A DNA stretch of 64,000 nt from Pararhizobium sp. IMCC21322 (GCF_030758295.1 NZ_CP132335.1:2084412-2148411); one strand, 5' to 3'; positions 37,137 to 45,617 are shown, numbered from the stretch's first letter. Made by a program: numbers and translations. Notes: a model not told the origin generated them from the letters alone.

Positions 37137-37922
37137 TCAATCTGGAGCGACCCCTCCGAAATACGCAGTCAGATTTGCAGCCAAAGCCTTATAGGTGGCA
37201 ACGACTTCATCCAGATCGGGCACCACAACTTCATCGATCCGATGAAGATGAGGGCAGGTAACCACGGCTATGGCACGCGAAAAAGAATCAAACACCGGAA
37301 ATGACAGATCGGTCACGCCCTGTGTGGCTTCGGATGGGGCCTGCTCGTAGCCACGGTCAAGAATGGCCTCGAGGCGTTTTTTCAGGATGGCCCTATCAGG
37401 TCTCGGCTCTCCAAGGGCGAGGCGATGATTGTCCAGCAGGGCTTTGCGTTCCTCCGAAGGTCGAAAGGCTGCCAGCACGCGCCCGGTCCCCGTATTGGTC
37501 AGTCCAATGACAGAGCCCGCGCGCATTGCAAGTCCCCAGTTTCCCGGAGAGGGATGCGACGCGACAATGACGACCATCCAGTTATCTTCCATCCCGATAT
37601 GACAGGATTGCCAGGAACTTTGTGCCGCGGTCTGCATCAGCGGTGCGGCATAGGCCAGCAATCTGTGCATCGGCGGATGAAACTGTGCCAGCGAGAACAT
37701 TTTCAGGGAAAGCGCAAAAAGATCACTTTTTGCATCACGTGAAATATAGCCCCGTTGCAGCAGCGTTGTCAGCATACGGTAAATCTCGTTTGGAGAGCGC
37801 CCGAGTGCCTCGGCAATGTCCTTCTGAGACAAGCCATGACTGCGCTCTGCCAGCAACTCGATGATATCGAGGCCCTTGTCGAGAGCCGGCGCGCGATACT
37901 TGTCATTGGCACTATCGTCCAT
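37137..37922 (-). CDS. IclR family transcriptional regulator
   Basis: A 261-residue regulator with an N-terminal winged helix (KGLDIIELLAERSHGLSQKDIAEALGRSPNEIYRMLTTL region, residues 15-60) and a C-terminal effector domain (RMLAYAAPLMQ to the C-terminus) that in this family binds small organic acids. The ATG at 37922 has GAGAGG eight bases upstream. It is divergent from the fuconate operon, whose first gene starts 110 bp away, and is the likely regulator of that operon; a fuconate pathway intermediate is the expected effector, by inference. Confidence 0.9.
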   Translation of the reverse strand: MDDSANDKYRAPALDKGLDIIELLAERSHGLSQKDIAEALGRSPNEIYRMLTTLLQRGYISRDAKSDLFALSLKMFSLAQFHPPMHRLLAYAAPLMQTAAQSSWQSCHIGMEDNWMVVIVASHPSPGNWGLAMRAGSVIGLTNTGTGRVLAAFRPSEERKALLDNHRLALGEPRPDRAILKKRLEAILDRGYEQAPSEATQGVTDLSFPVFDSFSRAIAVVTCPHLHRIDEVVVPDLDEVVATYKALAANLTAYFGGVAPD

Positions 37923-37999
37923 AATGGCCTCTCATTCATGTCCACATACGGAATTATGACTTAAAAAAATAAATTTACAAACGAAGATATCATTTGTAT

Positions 38000-38018
38000 A
38001 TGAATTTCAAACATTCAT
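38000..38018. promoter_or_regulatory. candidate operator (short inverted repeat) upstream of the fuconate operon
   Basis: ATGAAT at 38000-38005 and ATTCAT at 38013-38018 form a perfect six-base dyad with a seven-base spacer, just upstream of the SDR ribosome binding site. A related ATTCAT lies at 37934-37939 near the IclR gene start. The position suits an IclR-type operator, but short AT-rich dyads arise easily by chance. Confidence 0.3.
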
Positions 38019-38031
38019 GGGAGCGATCATA

Positions 38032-38778
38032 ATGTCTTCATCATTACGTCTGGCGGGAAAAACTGCCCTGATAACTGCAGCCGGTCAAGGTATCGGCAGA
38101 GCCACTGTAGATATGTATGTGGCTCAGGGCGCAAAGGTGTTCGCAACGGACATCAATTCCGCCTCTCTAAGCGTTTTTGATGGCGTGGAACAGGTAACAG
38201 CCATGCCATTGGACGTGACAGATGCGGACGCCGTTGCCAGCACCGTAGCGGACATTGGTCCGGTTGATGTGCTGTTTAACTGTGCCGGATATGTCCATGC
38301 GGGAAACATTCTGGAATGCAGCGACGAGGACTGGACCTTCGCCTTTGATCTGAATGTGACAGCCATGTACCGGCTGATGAAACTGACCTTGCCTGGCATG
38401 CTTGAAAATGGCGGTGGGTCAATCATCAACATGTCCTCTGTGGCGTCTTCCATAAAGGGCGTTCCCAATCGCTTCGCTTATTGTGCGTCCAAGGCGGCGG
38501 TCATCGGCATGACCAAATCCGTTGCTGCGGACTTTGTGACAAAGGGCGTGCGCTGCAATGCCATTTGCCCGGGCACCGTTGATACGCCCAGCCTTCATGA
38601 AAGGCTTCGGGCTACGGGCAATTATGATCAGGCCTGGAAAGATTTTGTTGCCAGACAGCCAATGGGCCGTGTCGGCAATGTGAACGAGATTGCAGCTCTG
38701 GCCACCTATCTGGCCAGTGATGAAAGCGGCTTTACAACGGGACAGGCCCACGCCATCGATGGCGGATGGGCCATATAG
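38032..38778 (+). CDS. SDR family dehydrogenase, probable 2-keto-3-deoxy-L-fuconate dehydrogenase
   Basis: A 248-residue short-chain dehydrogenase. The ATG at 38032 has GGGAG eight bases upstream; the one at 38017 would lack a site. Motifs: TAAGQGIGRATVDMY (NAD binding), NCAGYVHAG, catalytic Ser in INMSSVASS, YCASKAAVIGMTKSVAADF (Tyr and Lys), and CPGTVDTPSLHERL, a segment typical of the group with 2-keto-3-deoxy-L-fuconate dehydrogenase and BDH2-like enzymes. It would oxidise 2-keto-3-deoxy-L-fuconate at C4. The assignment rests on this subgroup resemblance together with the fuconate dehydratase gene downstream. Confidence 0.82.
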   Translation: MSSSLRLAGKTALITAAGQGIGRATVDMYVAQGAKVFATDINSASLSVFDGVEQVTAMPLDVTDADAVASTVADIGPVDVLFNCAGYVHAGNILECSDEDWTFAFDLNVTAMYRLMKLTLPGMLENGGGSIINMSSVASSIKGVPNRFAYCASKAAVIGMTKSVAADFVTKGVRCNAICPGTVDTPSLHERLRATGNYDQAWKDFVARQPMGRVGNVNEIAALATYLASDESGFTTGQAHAIDGGWAI

Positions 38779-38793
38779 AAAGAGGATTTTGAC

Positions 38794-39636
38794 ATGAAAT
38801 TATTGCGATACGGGCCACAAGGATCCGAAAAACCCGGACTGCTGGACGATGACGGATCAATCCGCGATCTTAGCGGTGTGGTTTCCGATGTTTCAGGCAA
38901 GGCTTTGAGTGAAGGGCTGATCGATAGCCTCAGCGGACTGGATGTAAAAAGCCTCCCGGTGGTTGATGGTAATCCACGCTTGGGGCCATGCGTTGGCGGC
39001 GTCGGTAAATTCATCTGTATCGGTCTCAACTATGCAGATCATGCTGTAGAAAGCGGTATGGAGCTGCCTGAAGAGCCGGTGATCTTTTTCAAAGCGACCT
39101 CGGCCATTTGTGGCCCGGACGATAAGGTTGAAATTCCACGCAATTCGGTCAAGACAGACTGGGAAGTCGAGCTGGGTGTCGTCATCGGCAAAGAAGCCAA
39201 ATATGTGTCGGAAGCAGATGCTTTGGACCATGTTGCCGGCTACTGTGTCATCAACGATGTCAGCGAGCGGGACTTTCAGTTGCACCGCTCCGGCCAATGG
39301 GTCAAAGGCAAATCTGCTGACACCTTCGGGCCTATCGGGCCATGGTTGGTGACGCGGGACGAAGTGGCTGATCCTCAGGATCTGGCCATGTGGCTTGAAG
39401 TGAATGGCCACCGTTACCAGAACGGCTCCACACGCACCATGCATTTTGGTGTTGCAACCGTGATTGCACATCTGTCGCAATTCATGTCGCTTCAGCCGGG
39501 GGATGTCATCTCCACGGGAACGCCTCCAGGTGTTGGCATGGGCCAGAAACCGGAAACCTATCTCAAGCCCGGTGATAAAATCGAGTTGGGCATTGATGGA
39601 CTTGGCCAGCAATCCCAGGATGTGGTTGCAGGCTAA
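38794..39636 (+). CDS. fumarylacetoacetate hydrolase family protein, probable 2,4-diketo-3-deoxy-L-fuconate hydrolase
   Basis: A 280-residue FAH-fold metal-dependent hydrolase. The N-terminal 75 residues form the family's small domain; the catalytic part starts at KFICIGLNYADHAVESG and contains WEVELGVVIGK and VINDVSERDFQLHRSGQWVKGKSADTFGPIGPW (metal ligands Glu and Asp, in pieces) and STGTPPGVGMG. In the non-phosphorylated L-fucose pathway this family cleaves 2,4-diketo-3-deoxy-L-fuconate to pyruvate and L-lactate. It starts 15 bp after the SDR gene and its stop overlaps the start of the dehydratase gene. Confidence 0.85.
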   Translation: MKLLRYGPQGSEKPGLLDDDGSIRDLSGVVSDVSGKALSEGLIDSLSGLDVKSLPVVDGNPRLGPCVGGVGKFICIGLNYADHAVESGMELPEEPVIFFKATSAICGPDDKVEIPRNSVKTDWEVELGVVIGKEAKYVSEADALDHVAGYCVINDVSERDFQLHRSGQWVKGKSADTFGPIGPWLVTRDEVADPQDLAMWLEVNGHRYQNGSTRTMHFGVATVIAHLSQFMSLQPGDVISTGTPPGVGMGQKPETYLKPGDKIELGIDGLGQQSQDVVAG

Positions 39637-40913
39637 TGGTCAAGATTACCGGACTGACCACACGCGATCTCAGATTCCCGACAAGTCTGTCTCTGGACGG
39701 CTCTGATGCGATGAATCCGGATCCGGATTACTCGGCTGCTTACGTCATTCTGGAAACAGATGGCACTCATGAAGGGCATGGACTGACCTTCACGATTGGA
39801 CGTGGCAATGAAATCTGTATTGTTGCCATCAAGGCACTGAGCAATCTTGTGGTCGGTCTGGACCTTGACTGGATTCGCGATGATATGGGCCGTTTCTGGC
39901 GTCATATCACTGGCGACAGTCAGCTAAGATGGATTGGACCCGACAAGGGGGCGATCCATCTGGCAACAGGCGCGGTTGTCAATGCGGTTTGGGATTTGCT
40001 CGCCAAGGAAGCCGGCAAGCCGGTTTGGCAATTGGTTGGCGACATGTCGCCAGAGGAAATCGTCAAACTGGTGGATTTCCGCTATCTGGCCGATGCCCTG
40101 ACCCCGGAAGAAGCGCTGGCGCTTTTGAAGAAGGCAGAGGCTGGTAAAGCAGAACGGATCGAACGTCTGAAACAGGAAGGCTACCCTTGCTACACAACGT
40201 CAGCAGGCTGGCTTGGCTATTCGGACGAAAAGCTGCGCGGTCTCTGCCGTGAAGCGCGGGAGTCCGGTTTCACCCACACCAAATTCAAGGTGGGGCGTGA
40301 TCTGCAGGATGATATTCGCCGCCTGACAATTGCCCGGGAAGAACTGGGCGAAGAAATGACCATCATGATCGACGCCAACCAGGTCTGGGAAGTCAAAGAA
40401 GCCATCGACTGGGTCAAGGAACTGGCTTTTGTACGCCCGTTCTTCATTGAAGAACCTACCAGCCCGGACGATGTTGCAGGCCACAAGGCCATTCGCGACG
40501 CAATCGCGCCCATCAAGGTCGCGACCGGTGAAATGTGCCAGAACCGCATCCTGTTCAAACAATTCATCGCTGGCGGTGCCATTGATATTGTTCAGATCGA
40601 TGCCTGCCGCCTTGGCGGCTTGAACGAAGTGTTGGCCGTGCAGCTGATGGCCGCCAAATATGGCCTGCCAATCTGGCCGCATGCTGGTGGCGTGGGCTTG
40701 TGTGAATATGTCCAGCACCTGTCGATGATCGATTATGTCGCCATTTCAGGAGAGAAGGACAGCAAGAGGATTGAGTTTGTGGATCATCTCCACGAGCATT
40801 TCATCAATCCCTGCATCGTAGAGGATGGCGCCTATCAGGCGCCACAAGCAGCGGGCTTCTCAATCGAAATAAAACCCGAAACGCTCAACAATCCGGACTT
40901 TATCCACGGATAG
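39636..40913 (+). CDS. fucD: L-fuconate dehydratase
   Basis: A 425-residue enolase-superfamily enzyme that removes water from L-fuconate to give 2-keto-3-deoxy-L-fuconate. It closely resembles the characterised Xanthomonas FucD along its length, including the N-terminal FPTSLSLDGSDAMNPDPDYS, the IGRGN segment, and SQLRWIGPDKG. Catalytic residues align with a two-residue offset: Lys216/Lys218 in KFKVG, metal ligands Asp246, Glu272 and Glu299, Asp322 and His349 in WPHAGGVGLCE. Its start ATG overlaps the hydrolase TAA/TAATG junction. Last gene of the three-gene operon; it converges on the sulfatase gene. Confidence 0.93.
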   Translation: MVKITGLTTRDLRFPTSLSLDGSDAMNPDPDYSAAYVILETDGTHEGHGLTFTIGRGNEICIVAIKALSNLVVGLDLDWIRDDMGRFWRHITGDSQLRWIGPDKGAIHLATGAVVNAVWDLLAKEAGKPVWQLVGDMSPEEIVKLVDFRYLADALTPEEALALLKKAEAGKAERIERLKQEGYPCYTTSAGWLGYSDEKLRGLCREARESGFTHTKFKVGRDLQDDIRRLTIAREELGEEMTIMIDANQVWEVKEAIDWVKELAFVRPFFIEEPTSPDDVAGHKAIRDAIAPIKVATGEMCQNRILFKQFIAGGAIDIVQIDACRLGGLNEVLAVQLMAAKYGLPIWPHAGGVGLCEYVQHLSMIDYVAISGEKDSKRIEFVDHLHEHFINPCIVEDGAYQAPQAAGFSIEIKPETLNNPDFIHG

Positions 40914-40927
40914 AAGTCGCCGTTTCA

Positions 40928-40949
40928 GGGATGGCCGTCAGGCCATCCC
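40928..40949. terminator. nine-base-pair hairpin between the converging fuconate and sulfatase operons
   Basis: GGGATGGCC at 40928-40936 and GGCCATCCC at 40941-40949 pair perfectly around the loop GTCA. It lies 15 bp after fucD and covers the stop codon and last codons of the sulfatase gene. Neither strand has a T tract after it, so it is an imperfect terminator; it may stop read-through from both sides or protect transcript ends. Confidence 0.55.
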
Positions 40950-42476
40950 CACCTGCGGCAACTGGGTTGGCAACGCGTCATCCGGACGTGATGCGATCAT
41001 ACCTTCAAGTGTGGCACGCATATCCGCATAATCCGGATTTTCGTACAGGTTGACGCATTCATTCGGATCATTCAGCAGATCATACATCTCGCCGTCACCG
41101 CTGATCATATCCTTGCTCAATCTCTGGGTCCGTGTCCGCACTGTCCGCAGATCGAGCGCAACACCGGAGCGGGAGGAACGCAAATCCCACTCATTATAGG
41201 CAAATTCACGGTGTGCATCATCTGTCTCGATTAGGTCACGCAGGCTTTGGCTGTGCATATCCATGAGTTGCGGCGCATCGGCGTAATCCAGGATTGTGGC
41301 CGCAAAATCCAGATTGGACACCGGATCAGTAACCCGCTTTCCGGCAGGGATCCCAGGTCCTTTGATGATGCAGCCGACCCTCAGCAGCCCGTCATACAGC
41401 ATGGGGCCTTTCAACAGCAGGCCGTGATCACCAAGCCAGTCGCCGTGATCGGCTGAATAGATAATGATTGTATTGTCATCCAGTCCAAGATGGCCAAGCT
41501 CTGCCATGATCCGACCGACATTGTGATCAATCAGCGCTATCATGCCGTAGTAATTGGCGATGACTTCACGCAATTGATCATCGCTCATAACCGGCGTGCG
41601 CGAGTATTTCGTGCGAAATTCTGCCAGATCTTCCCGAATGTCGGGTTTACCTTCCAACGCCTGCTTATGCCACCAGGGGCGTTTTTCCAGATCAAGCGTA
41701 CGGTTTTCCGGCAGATCAACGTCTTCTGGCCGATGCAACAGGCTCCAGGGAACGGGGCAGTCAAAGGGATGGTGTGGATCAGGAAAAGAGGCCCAGATGA
41801 AAAACGGCTCATCTTCGTCCTGTACCTCATTGATGCGGGCAATGGTCCTGTCGGCCACCCAGGTTGAGTTGTGCCACACCGGGGGAAGCCCTGAATGCCA
41901 TGTCTGTGGAGCATCCTTTGTATCCGGTCCCACATTGGCCGAGTAGGCTTCGTTCTTTTCAGCGCCGTACCCGTCTCCATAATACCAGTTTTCATAATGC
42001 TGGCCATTGGGCGGCTGCAGGGGAAGATGAATATTGTGTCCTTCGACAACCAGTTCGACATGGGAAAATCCCATATAAGGGCCAAACCAGTCTTCTGAAT
42101 AATTTGCCATACTGTCACGGCATTCCGCCGAGCCAGTTGGCTCAAATGTATGTGCGGTGGCAAAATGAGCTTTGCCGATGAGTGTGGTGCTGTAGCCTGA
42201 GGCTGTTAAAGCGCCGCCAAATCCTTTTTCACCCAATTCAGGGTCCAGATCGATGCCATTGTCCGAAACCCCATGGGTTCTGGGCAACAGACCGGTGACC
42301 AGAGACGCACGCGCAGGCTGACAGACCGGATTTGAGGTGATGCAAGTGGCAAAATGGGTGCCCTCACGCGCCAACTGGTCCAGATGCGGTGTCTTGACCT
42401 TGCGCCCTTCAAACCCGAAACAGTCGCCGCGATGCTGATCAGCTGTGATGAAAATGATGTTTGGCCGTTTACTCAT
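40938..42476 (-). CDS. cytoplasmic type I sulfatase (S1 family)
   Basis: A 512-residue formylglycine-dependent sulfatase. The maturation motif is C52-Q-P-A-R in SNPVCQPARASLVTG, so Cys52 becomes the catalytic formylglycine. Asp13-Gln14 (FITADQHRGD) begin the calcium site, completed by SADHGDWLGDHG near residue 340, with the substrate-site Lys in LLLKGPMLYDG. There is no signal peptide (MSKRPNIIFI), so it should work in the cytoplasm. It is the last gene of the tctB-tctA-tctC-sulfatase string. Substrate unknown; a sulfated sugar acid imported by the adjacent transporter is the inference. No sulfatase-modifying enzyme gene is in the window. Confidence 0.9.
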   Translation of the reverse strand: MSKRPNIIFITADQHRGDCFGFEGRKVKTPHLDQLAREGTHFATCITSNPVCQPARASLVTGLLPRTHGVSDNGIDLDPELGEKGFGGALTASGYSTTLIGKAHFATAHTFEPTGSAECRDSMANYSEDWFGPYMGFSHVELVVEGHNIHLPLQPPNGQHYENWYYGDGYGAEKNEAYSANVGPDTKDAPQTWHSGLPPVWHNSTWVADRTIARINEVQDEDEPFFIWASFPDPHHPFDCPVPWSLLHRPEDVDLPENRTLDLEKRPWWHKQALEGKPDIREDLAEFRTKYSRTPVMSDDQLREVIANYYGMIALIDHNVGRIMAELGHLGLDDNTIIIYSADHGDWLGDHGLLLKGPMLYDGLLRVGCIIKGPGIPAGKRVTDPVSNLDFAATILDYADAPQLMDMHSQSLRDLIETDDAHREFAYNEWDLRSSRSGVALDLRTVRTRTQRLSKDMISGDGEMYDLLNDPNECVNLYENPDYADMRATLEGMIASRPDDALPTQLPQVGMA

Positions 42477-42538
42477 GAACTGCTTCCTGTATCTGGGGCA
42501 TGTGTTGGCCCTGCCGATGGCAGGGCCAAACGGCTTAC

Positions 42539-43507
42539 TTATTTGATCAGCTTTGCAAGATCAGACATGCTCTTGGCAGATGCGCCAATATAAGCTTCAG
42601 CTTCATCCAGCGGCTTCCAGATGGGTGTCACACCGTAGCTTCTGGCAAAATTCGTCCAGTCGTCGGACTGCGCCATGCCGCCGAAGATTGTGGCCAATTT
42701 AGCCATCACATCATCCGGCGTATCCTTGGGTGCCCAGAGCGCGGCCCAGATCCCAAGATCATGGGGAATGCCAGCTTCTGGAAAGGAAATCATATCTCCT
42801 TTGAATTTGACAAGCTCAAGCTCGGTTGAAGCCACAAGAAAGACCGCTTCTCCAGCATTGACTGAGTCCAGTCCTGCGGGCGCACCAGGCATACCAGCGT
42901 CAATCTGGTCACCAAGCAATGCGGCCATTGTCGGGGCGCCGCCACCATAGGGAATGATGTTCACGTCGATATCAAATGTGTCTTCAATGGCAATCACGGC
43001 AAGATGCTGCGGGCTGCTGAGCGCTGGCACGCCAACAGTCAGTTCGCCCGGACGTTCTTTTGCAGCTGCCACAAAGTCAGCCAGTTTTTCCCAGCCTTTT
43101 GAAGGGCGTGCCAACAGCCATGCGCCACGCAGGTTGAAAACGCCAATGGGGCGGAAATCTTCTGCGCTGACGGGAAGGTTTTCCTGAAACAGCGGCAAGG
43201 TGGTCATCACGGTATCGGCGACCAGAAGCGTATAGCCATCCGGCTTGGCACGTGATGCCTGTAAAATCCCGGTCACACCACCGCCACCTGTTACTGAATC
43301 AATGACAATCGGCTGATCAATGAAATTGTCAGACATTTTCGTCAGGCCGCGAATGGCCGTGTCAGTTGCGCCGCCGGGCGCAAATGCATTGATGATCTGG
43401 ATGGGCTTCGATGGAAAATCCTGGGCCATCGATGCGCCATTGAATGAGACAGCAACAGCCGCCGCTATTGCCGCTAGTCCGGCTATTCTTGAAGTTATAT
43501 TTTTCAT
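42539..43507 (-). CDS. tctC: tripartite tricarboxylate transporter (TctC) substrate-binding protein
   Basis: A 322-residue periplasmic binding protein of the Bug/TctC family. It has a signal peptide (about 1-28, ending SMAQ), then the family start DFPSKPIQIINAFAPGGATDTAIR with the binding-loop Gly/Thr, and the GVPALSSPQHLAVIAIE and GMPGAPAGLDSVNAG loops. TctC proteins bind carboxylates and pass them to TctAB. A perfect ribosome binding site (AGGAGG) lies seven bases before the ATG, which suits the higher expression binding proteins need. It follows tctA by 21 bp; the sulfatase gene follows by 62 bp. Confidence 0.92.
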   Translation of the reverse strand: MKNITSRIAGLAAIAAAVAVSFNGASMAQDFPSKPIQIINAFAPGGATDTAIRGLTKMSDNFIDQPIVIDSVTGGGGVTGILQASRAKPDGYTLLVADTVMTTLPLFQENLPVSAEDFRPIGVFNLRGAWLLARPSKGWEKLADFVAAAKERPGELTVGVPALSSPQHLAVIAIEDTFDIDVNIIPYGGGAPTMAALLGDQIDAGMPGAPAGLDSVNAGEAVFLVASTELELVKFKGDMISFPEAGIPHDLGIWAALWAPKDTPDDVMAKLATIFGGMAQSDDWTNFARSYGVTPIWKPLDEAEAYIGASAKSMSDLAKLIK

Positions 43508-43528
43508 TGTTTCCTCCTGTTAAAAAAG

Positions 43529-45064
43529 TCATGCGTCGGTCGATTGTTTGGCCTGTGTCTCGGATTTCTTTTTTGATTTTGAGACAAAGTCGTAGAGAAG
43601 CTTTCCCGCAAGCAGGGTCAGCAGAATGATGCAAATCAGCGAGATCGGGCTGGTGAGAAACACCATCGCGTCGCCGCGCGAAATCATCAGCGCCCGGCGG
43701 AAATTACTTTCGATGACCGGTCCCAGGATCAACCCCAGGGCCAGGGCGGGAATAGAGAACCCGAACCGATGCATCAAATAGCCGAGCACACCGAATGACA
43801 GGGCAATCATCATTTCAAACGTATTGTTTGTACTGGCAAAACTGCCTGCCAGCGCCAGCACCAGAACACTGCCAAGCAGCATGGAGCGATCAATGCGCAA
43901 CACTGCAGTGAAAGGTCTGATCAACAGAACCGCGGCCAACAGGGTGGTCAGATTGGCAACCCCGAGCGCTATCAGAATGCCGTATGCCATATCAGGGCTT
44001 TCACGGAAAAACAGCGGGCCCGGTTGCAGCCCGAACAACATCAGTGCGCCCAGCATGATTGCCGTGGAGCCGTCGCCGGGAATGCCAAGTGTCAGCATCG
44101 GAATTGTAGCGCCGCCGGTGACGGCGTTGTTGGCAGCCTCTGGCGCTGCCAGGCCTTGCGGGACGCCTTCTCCGATTTTGCGATCGCTTTTCAAAAACCC
44201 TTTTTCGATCTGGCGTTTGACATAGGCAAAGGACAACCAGCCGGCAGTATCCGAGCCAACGCCCGGAACAACGCCAAGGATAGATCCGATGGTCGTGCCA
44301 ACCGCCAACTGCTTGCGCATGCTCCACAATTCGCGCATCAGCGAAACCAGATTGAAGCGTCCTCTTTTTGTTGGGGGCTTGGCGTTCACAGCTTCTTCGG
44401 ACATGTCGACCAGCACGGTTGCAATGGCGAACAGGCCGACAATCGCTGCCAAAAACGGAATGCCACCAAGCATTTGATAGTATCCCAGCGTCAGTCGTGG
44501 CGTGCCTGTCAGCTCATCCAGTCCAACTGTTGCCAGGATCAAACCAAGGCACGAAGACATCAGGCCTTTCAGCAGGTCCCGGCCAGACAGGCTGGAGACA
44601 GCGGCCAGCGCCATAAGGCCGATCATGGCCAGATCAGCAGATGAAATCCGGACCGCGTAAAGACCAATGACGCCAACCAGAGGCACGGCAACCATCCAGC
44701 TTACAGTCCCGCCCACAAAGGAAGAGCCAATCGAGATCGCCAGCGCCCGTCCGGCTTCTCCCCGCTGCGCCATGGGAAAACCTTCCATGGCTGTGGCGGC
44801 GGCAGCTGGTGTGCCGGGAGTGCGAATGAGAATGGCGGCAAACGCACCGCCGGTTTTGGTGCCGACATAAATGCCGATCAGGATCATGAAGGCAGAAAAT
44901 GGCTCCATCCCGAATGTGATTGGAATGAGAATGGCCAAAGCCATTGGCGATGACAGGCCCGGCAGAACGCCGACCAGCAAACCCAATGCGCTGCCAACAA
45001 AGAGAAACGCAAAGCTCATTGGCTGAAAAATATCAGCAAACGCTCCGAGGATGTGAGAGGTCAT
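43529..45064 (-). CDS. tctA: tripartite tricarboxylate transporter large membrane subunit TctA
   Basis: A 511-residue, about 12-helix permease subunit. GLLVGVLPGLSSPMALAILIPIT near the N-terminus and PGTPAAAATAMEGFPMAQRG, then VVPGVGSDTAGWLSFAYVK and PEAANNAVTGGATIPMLTLGIPGDGSTAIML, are the two repeated Gly/Pro-rich signatures of TctA. The C-terminal tail is Lys/Ser-rich and cytoplasmic. It takes the substrate from TctC and moves it with protons or sodium. It lies four bases downstream of tctB. Confidence 0.93.
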   Translation of the reverse strand: MTSHILGAFADIFQPMSFAFLFVGSALGLLVGVLPGLSSPMALAILIPITFGMEPFSAFMILIGIYVGTKTGGAFAAILIRTPGTPAAAATAMEGFPMAQRGEAGRALAISIGSSFVGGTVSWMVAVPLVGVIGLYAVRISSADLAMIGLMALAAVSSLSGRDLLKGLMSSCLGLILATVGLDELTGTPRLTLGYYQMLGGIPFLAAIVGLFAIATVLVDMSEEAVNAKPPTKRGRFNLVSLMRELWSMRKQLAVGTTIGSILGVVPGVGSDTAGWLSFAYVKRQIEKGFLKSDRKIGEGVPQGLAAPEAANNAVTGGATIPMLTLGIPGDGSTAIMLGALMLFGLQPGPLFFRESPDMAYGILIALGVANLTTLLAAVLLIRPFTAVLRIDRSMLLGSVLVLALAGSFASTNNTFEMMIALSFGVLGYLMHRFGFSIPALALGLILGPVIESNFRRALMISRGDAMVFLTSPISLICIILLTLLAGKLLYDFVSKSKKKSETQAKQSTDA

Positions 45065-45068
45065 GATC

Positions 45069-45512
45069 TCACCTCACAATCCCGACAATGTAGACAAACA
45101 AAATGGTCAGGAAGCCTGCTGATAGGGCTGTGCTGATGAGAAGCCGCTTCAATGGGCGCACGCCGAAAGACAGGAACACCAGGAATATGAATGCGAAGGT
45201 GAGGGGTGCAAATGGCACCAACCGGAACAGAAGAATGTAGAGCACCATCAGCACAGTTGCTGAGACAATGCGGTGCATGCTGTTCCAGTTCCAGTCGTAG
45301 ATGCCGTCAAACGTGCCCGATTTGACAACAAACATCAGCATCCGAACAATTGCCAAAACGCCCATGGTACCTGCAGCCAGCCGTGGAAAAGTGCCAGATG
45401 CCACCTGACTGCCGCCAGCGTCCATGATGGAACCTGTCTGCACAAAGACCAGAACGGCGATGGCAAGAATAGCGGTTAAAACCAGCAATTCCTGAATCAG
45501 CGCATGTCGCAT
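45069..45512 (-). CDS. tctB: tripartite tricarboxylate transporter small membrane subunit TctB
   Basis: A 147-residue, four-helix protein matching TctB in size and topology. The frame is open to 45575, but the ATG at 45512 (MRHALIQELL) has an excellent GGGAGG site eight bases upstream and puts the first helix at the N-terminus. VASGTFPRLAAGTMGVLAIVRML is the conserved first-loop region. First gene of tctB-tctA-tctC-sulfatase, divergent from a LysR regulator. Confidence 0.88.
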   Translation of the reverse strand: MRHALIQELLVLTAILAIAVLVFVQTGSIMDAGGSQVASGTFPRLAAGTMGVLAIVRMLMFVVKSGTFDGIYDWNWNSMHRIVSATVLMVLYILLFRLVPFAPLTFAFIFLVFLSFGVRPLKRLLISTALSAGFLTILFVYIVGIVR

Positions 45513-45583
45513 ATTGTCCCTCCCCAGGGGGCGGATCCTGAACTGATCCGCCATAACTTGATCAAAGTCTCGCATTCAAGGTA

Positions 45584-45614
45584 TATTCCAATCAAGACTG
45601 AATAGGTTGAAATA
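45584..45614. promoter_or_regulatory. candidate LysR-type binding site between tctB and the LysR gene
   Basis: TATTCCAATC at 45584-45593 and GGTTGAAATA at 45605-45614 form an imperfect dyad (eight of ten positions) with an 11-base spacer, in the 105-bp divergent intergenic region. LysR-type regulators bind such interrupted dyads; its place, just upstream of the LysR start, suits autoregulation and activation of tctB. Unproved. Confidence 0.4.
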
Positions 45615-45617
45615 TAT

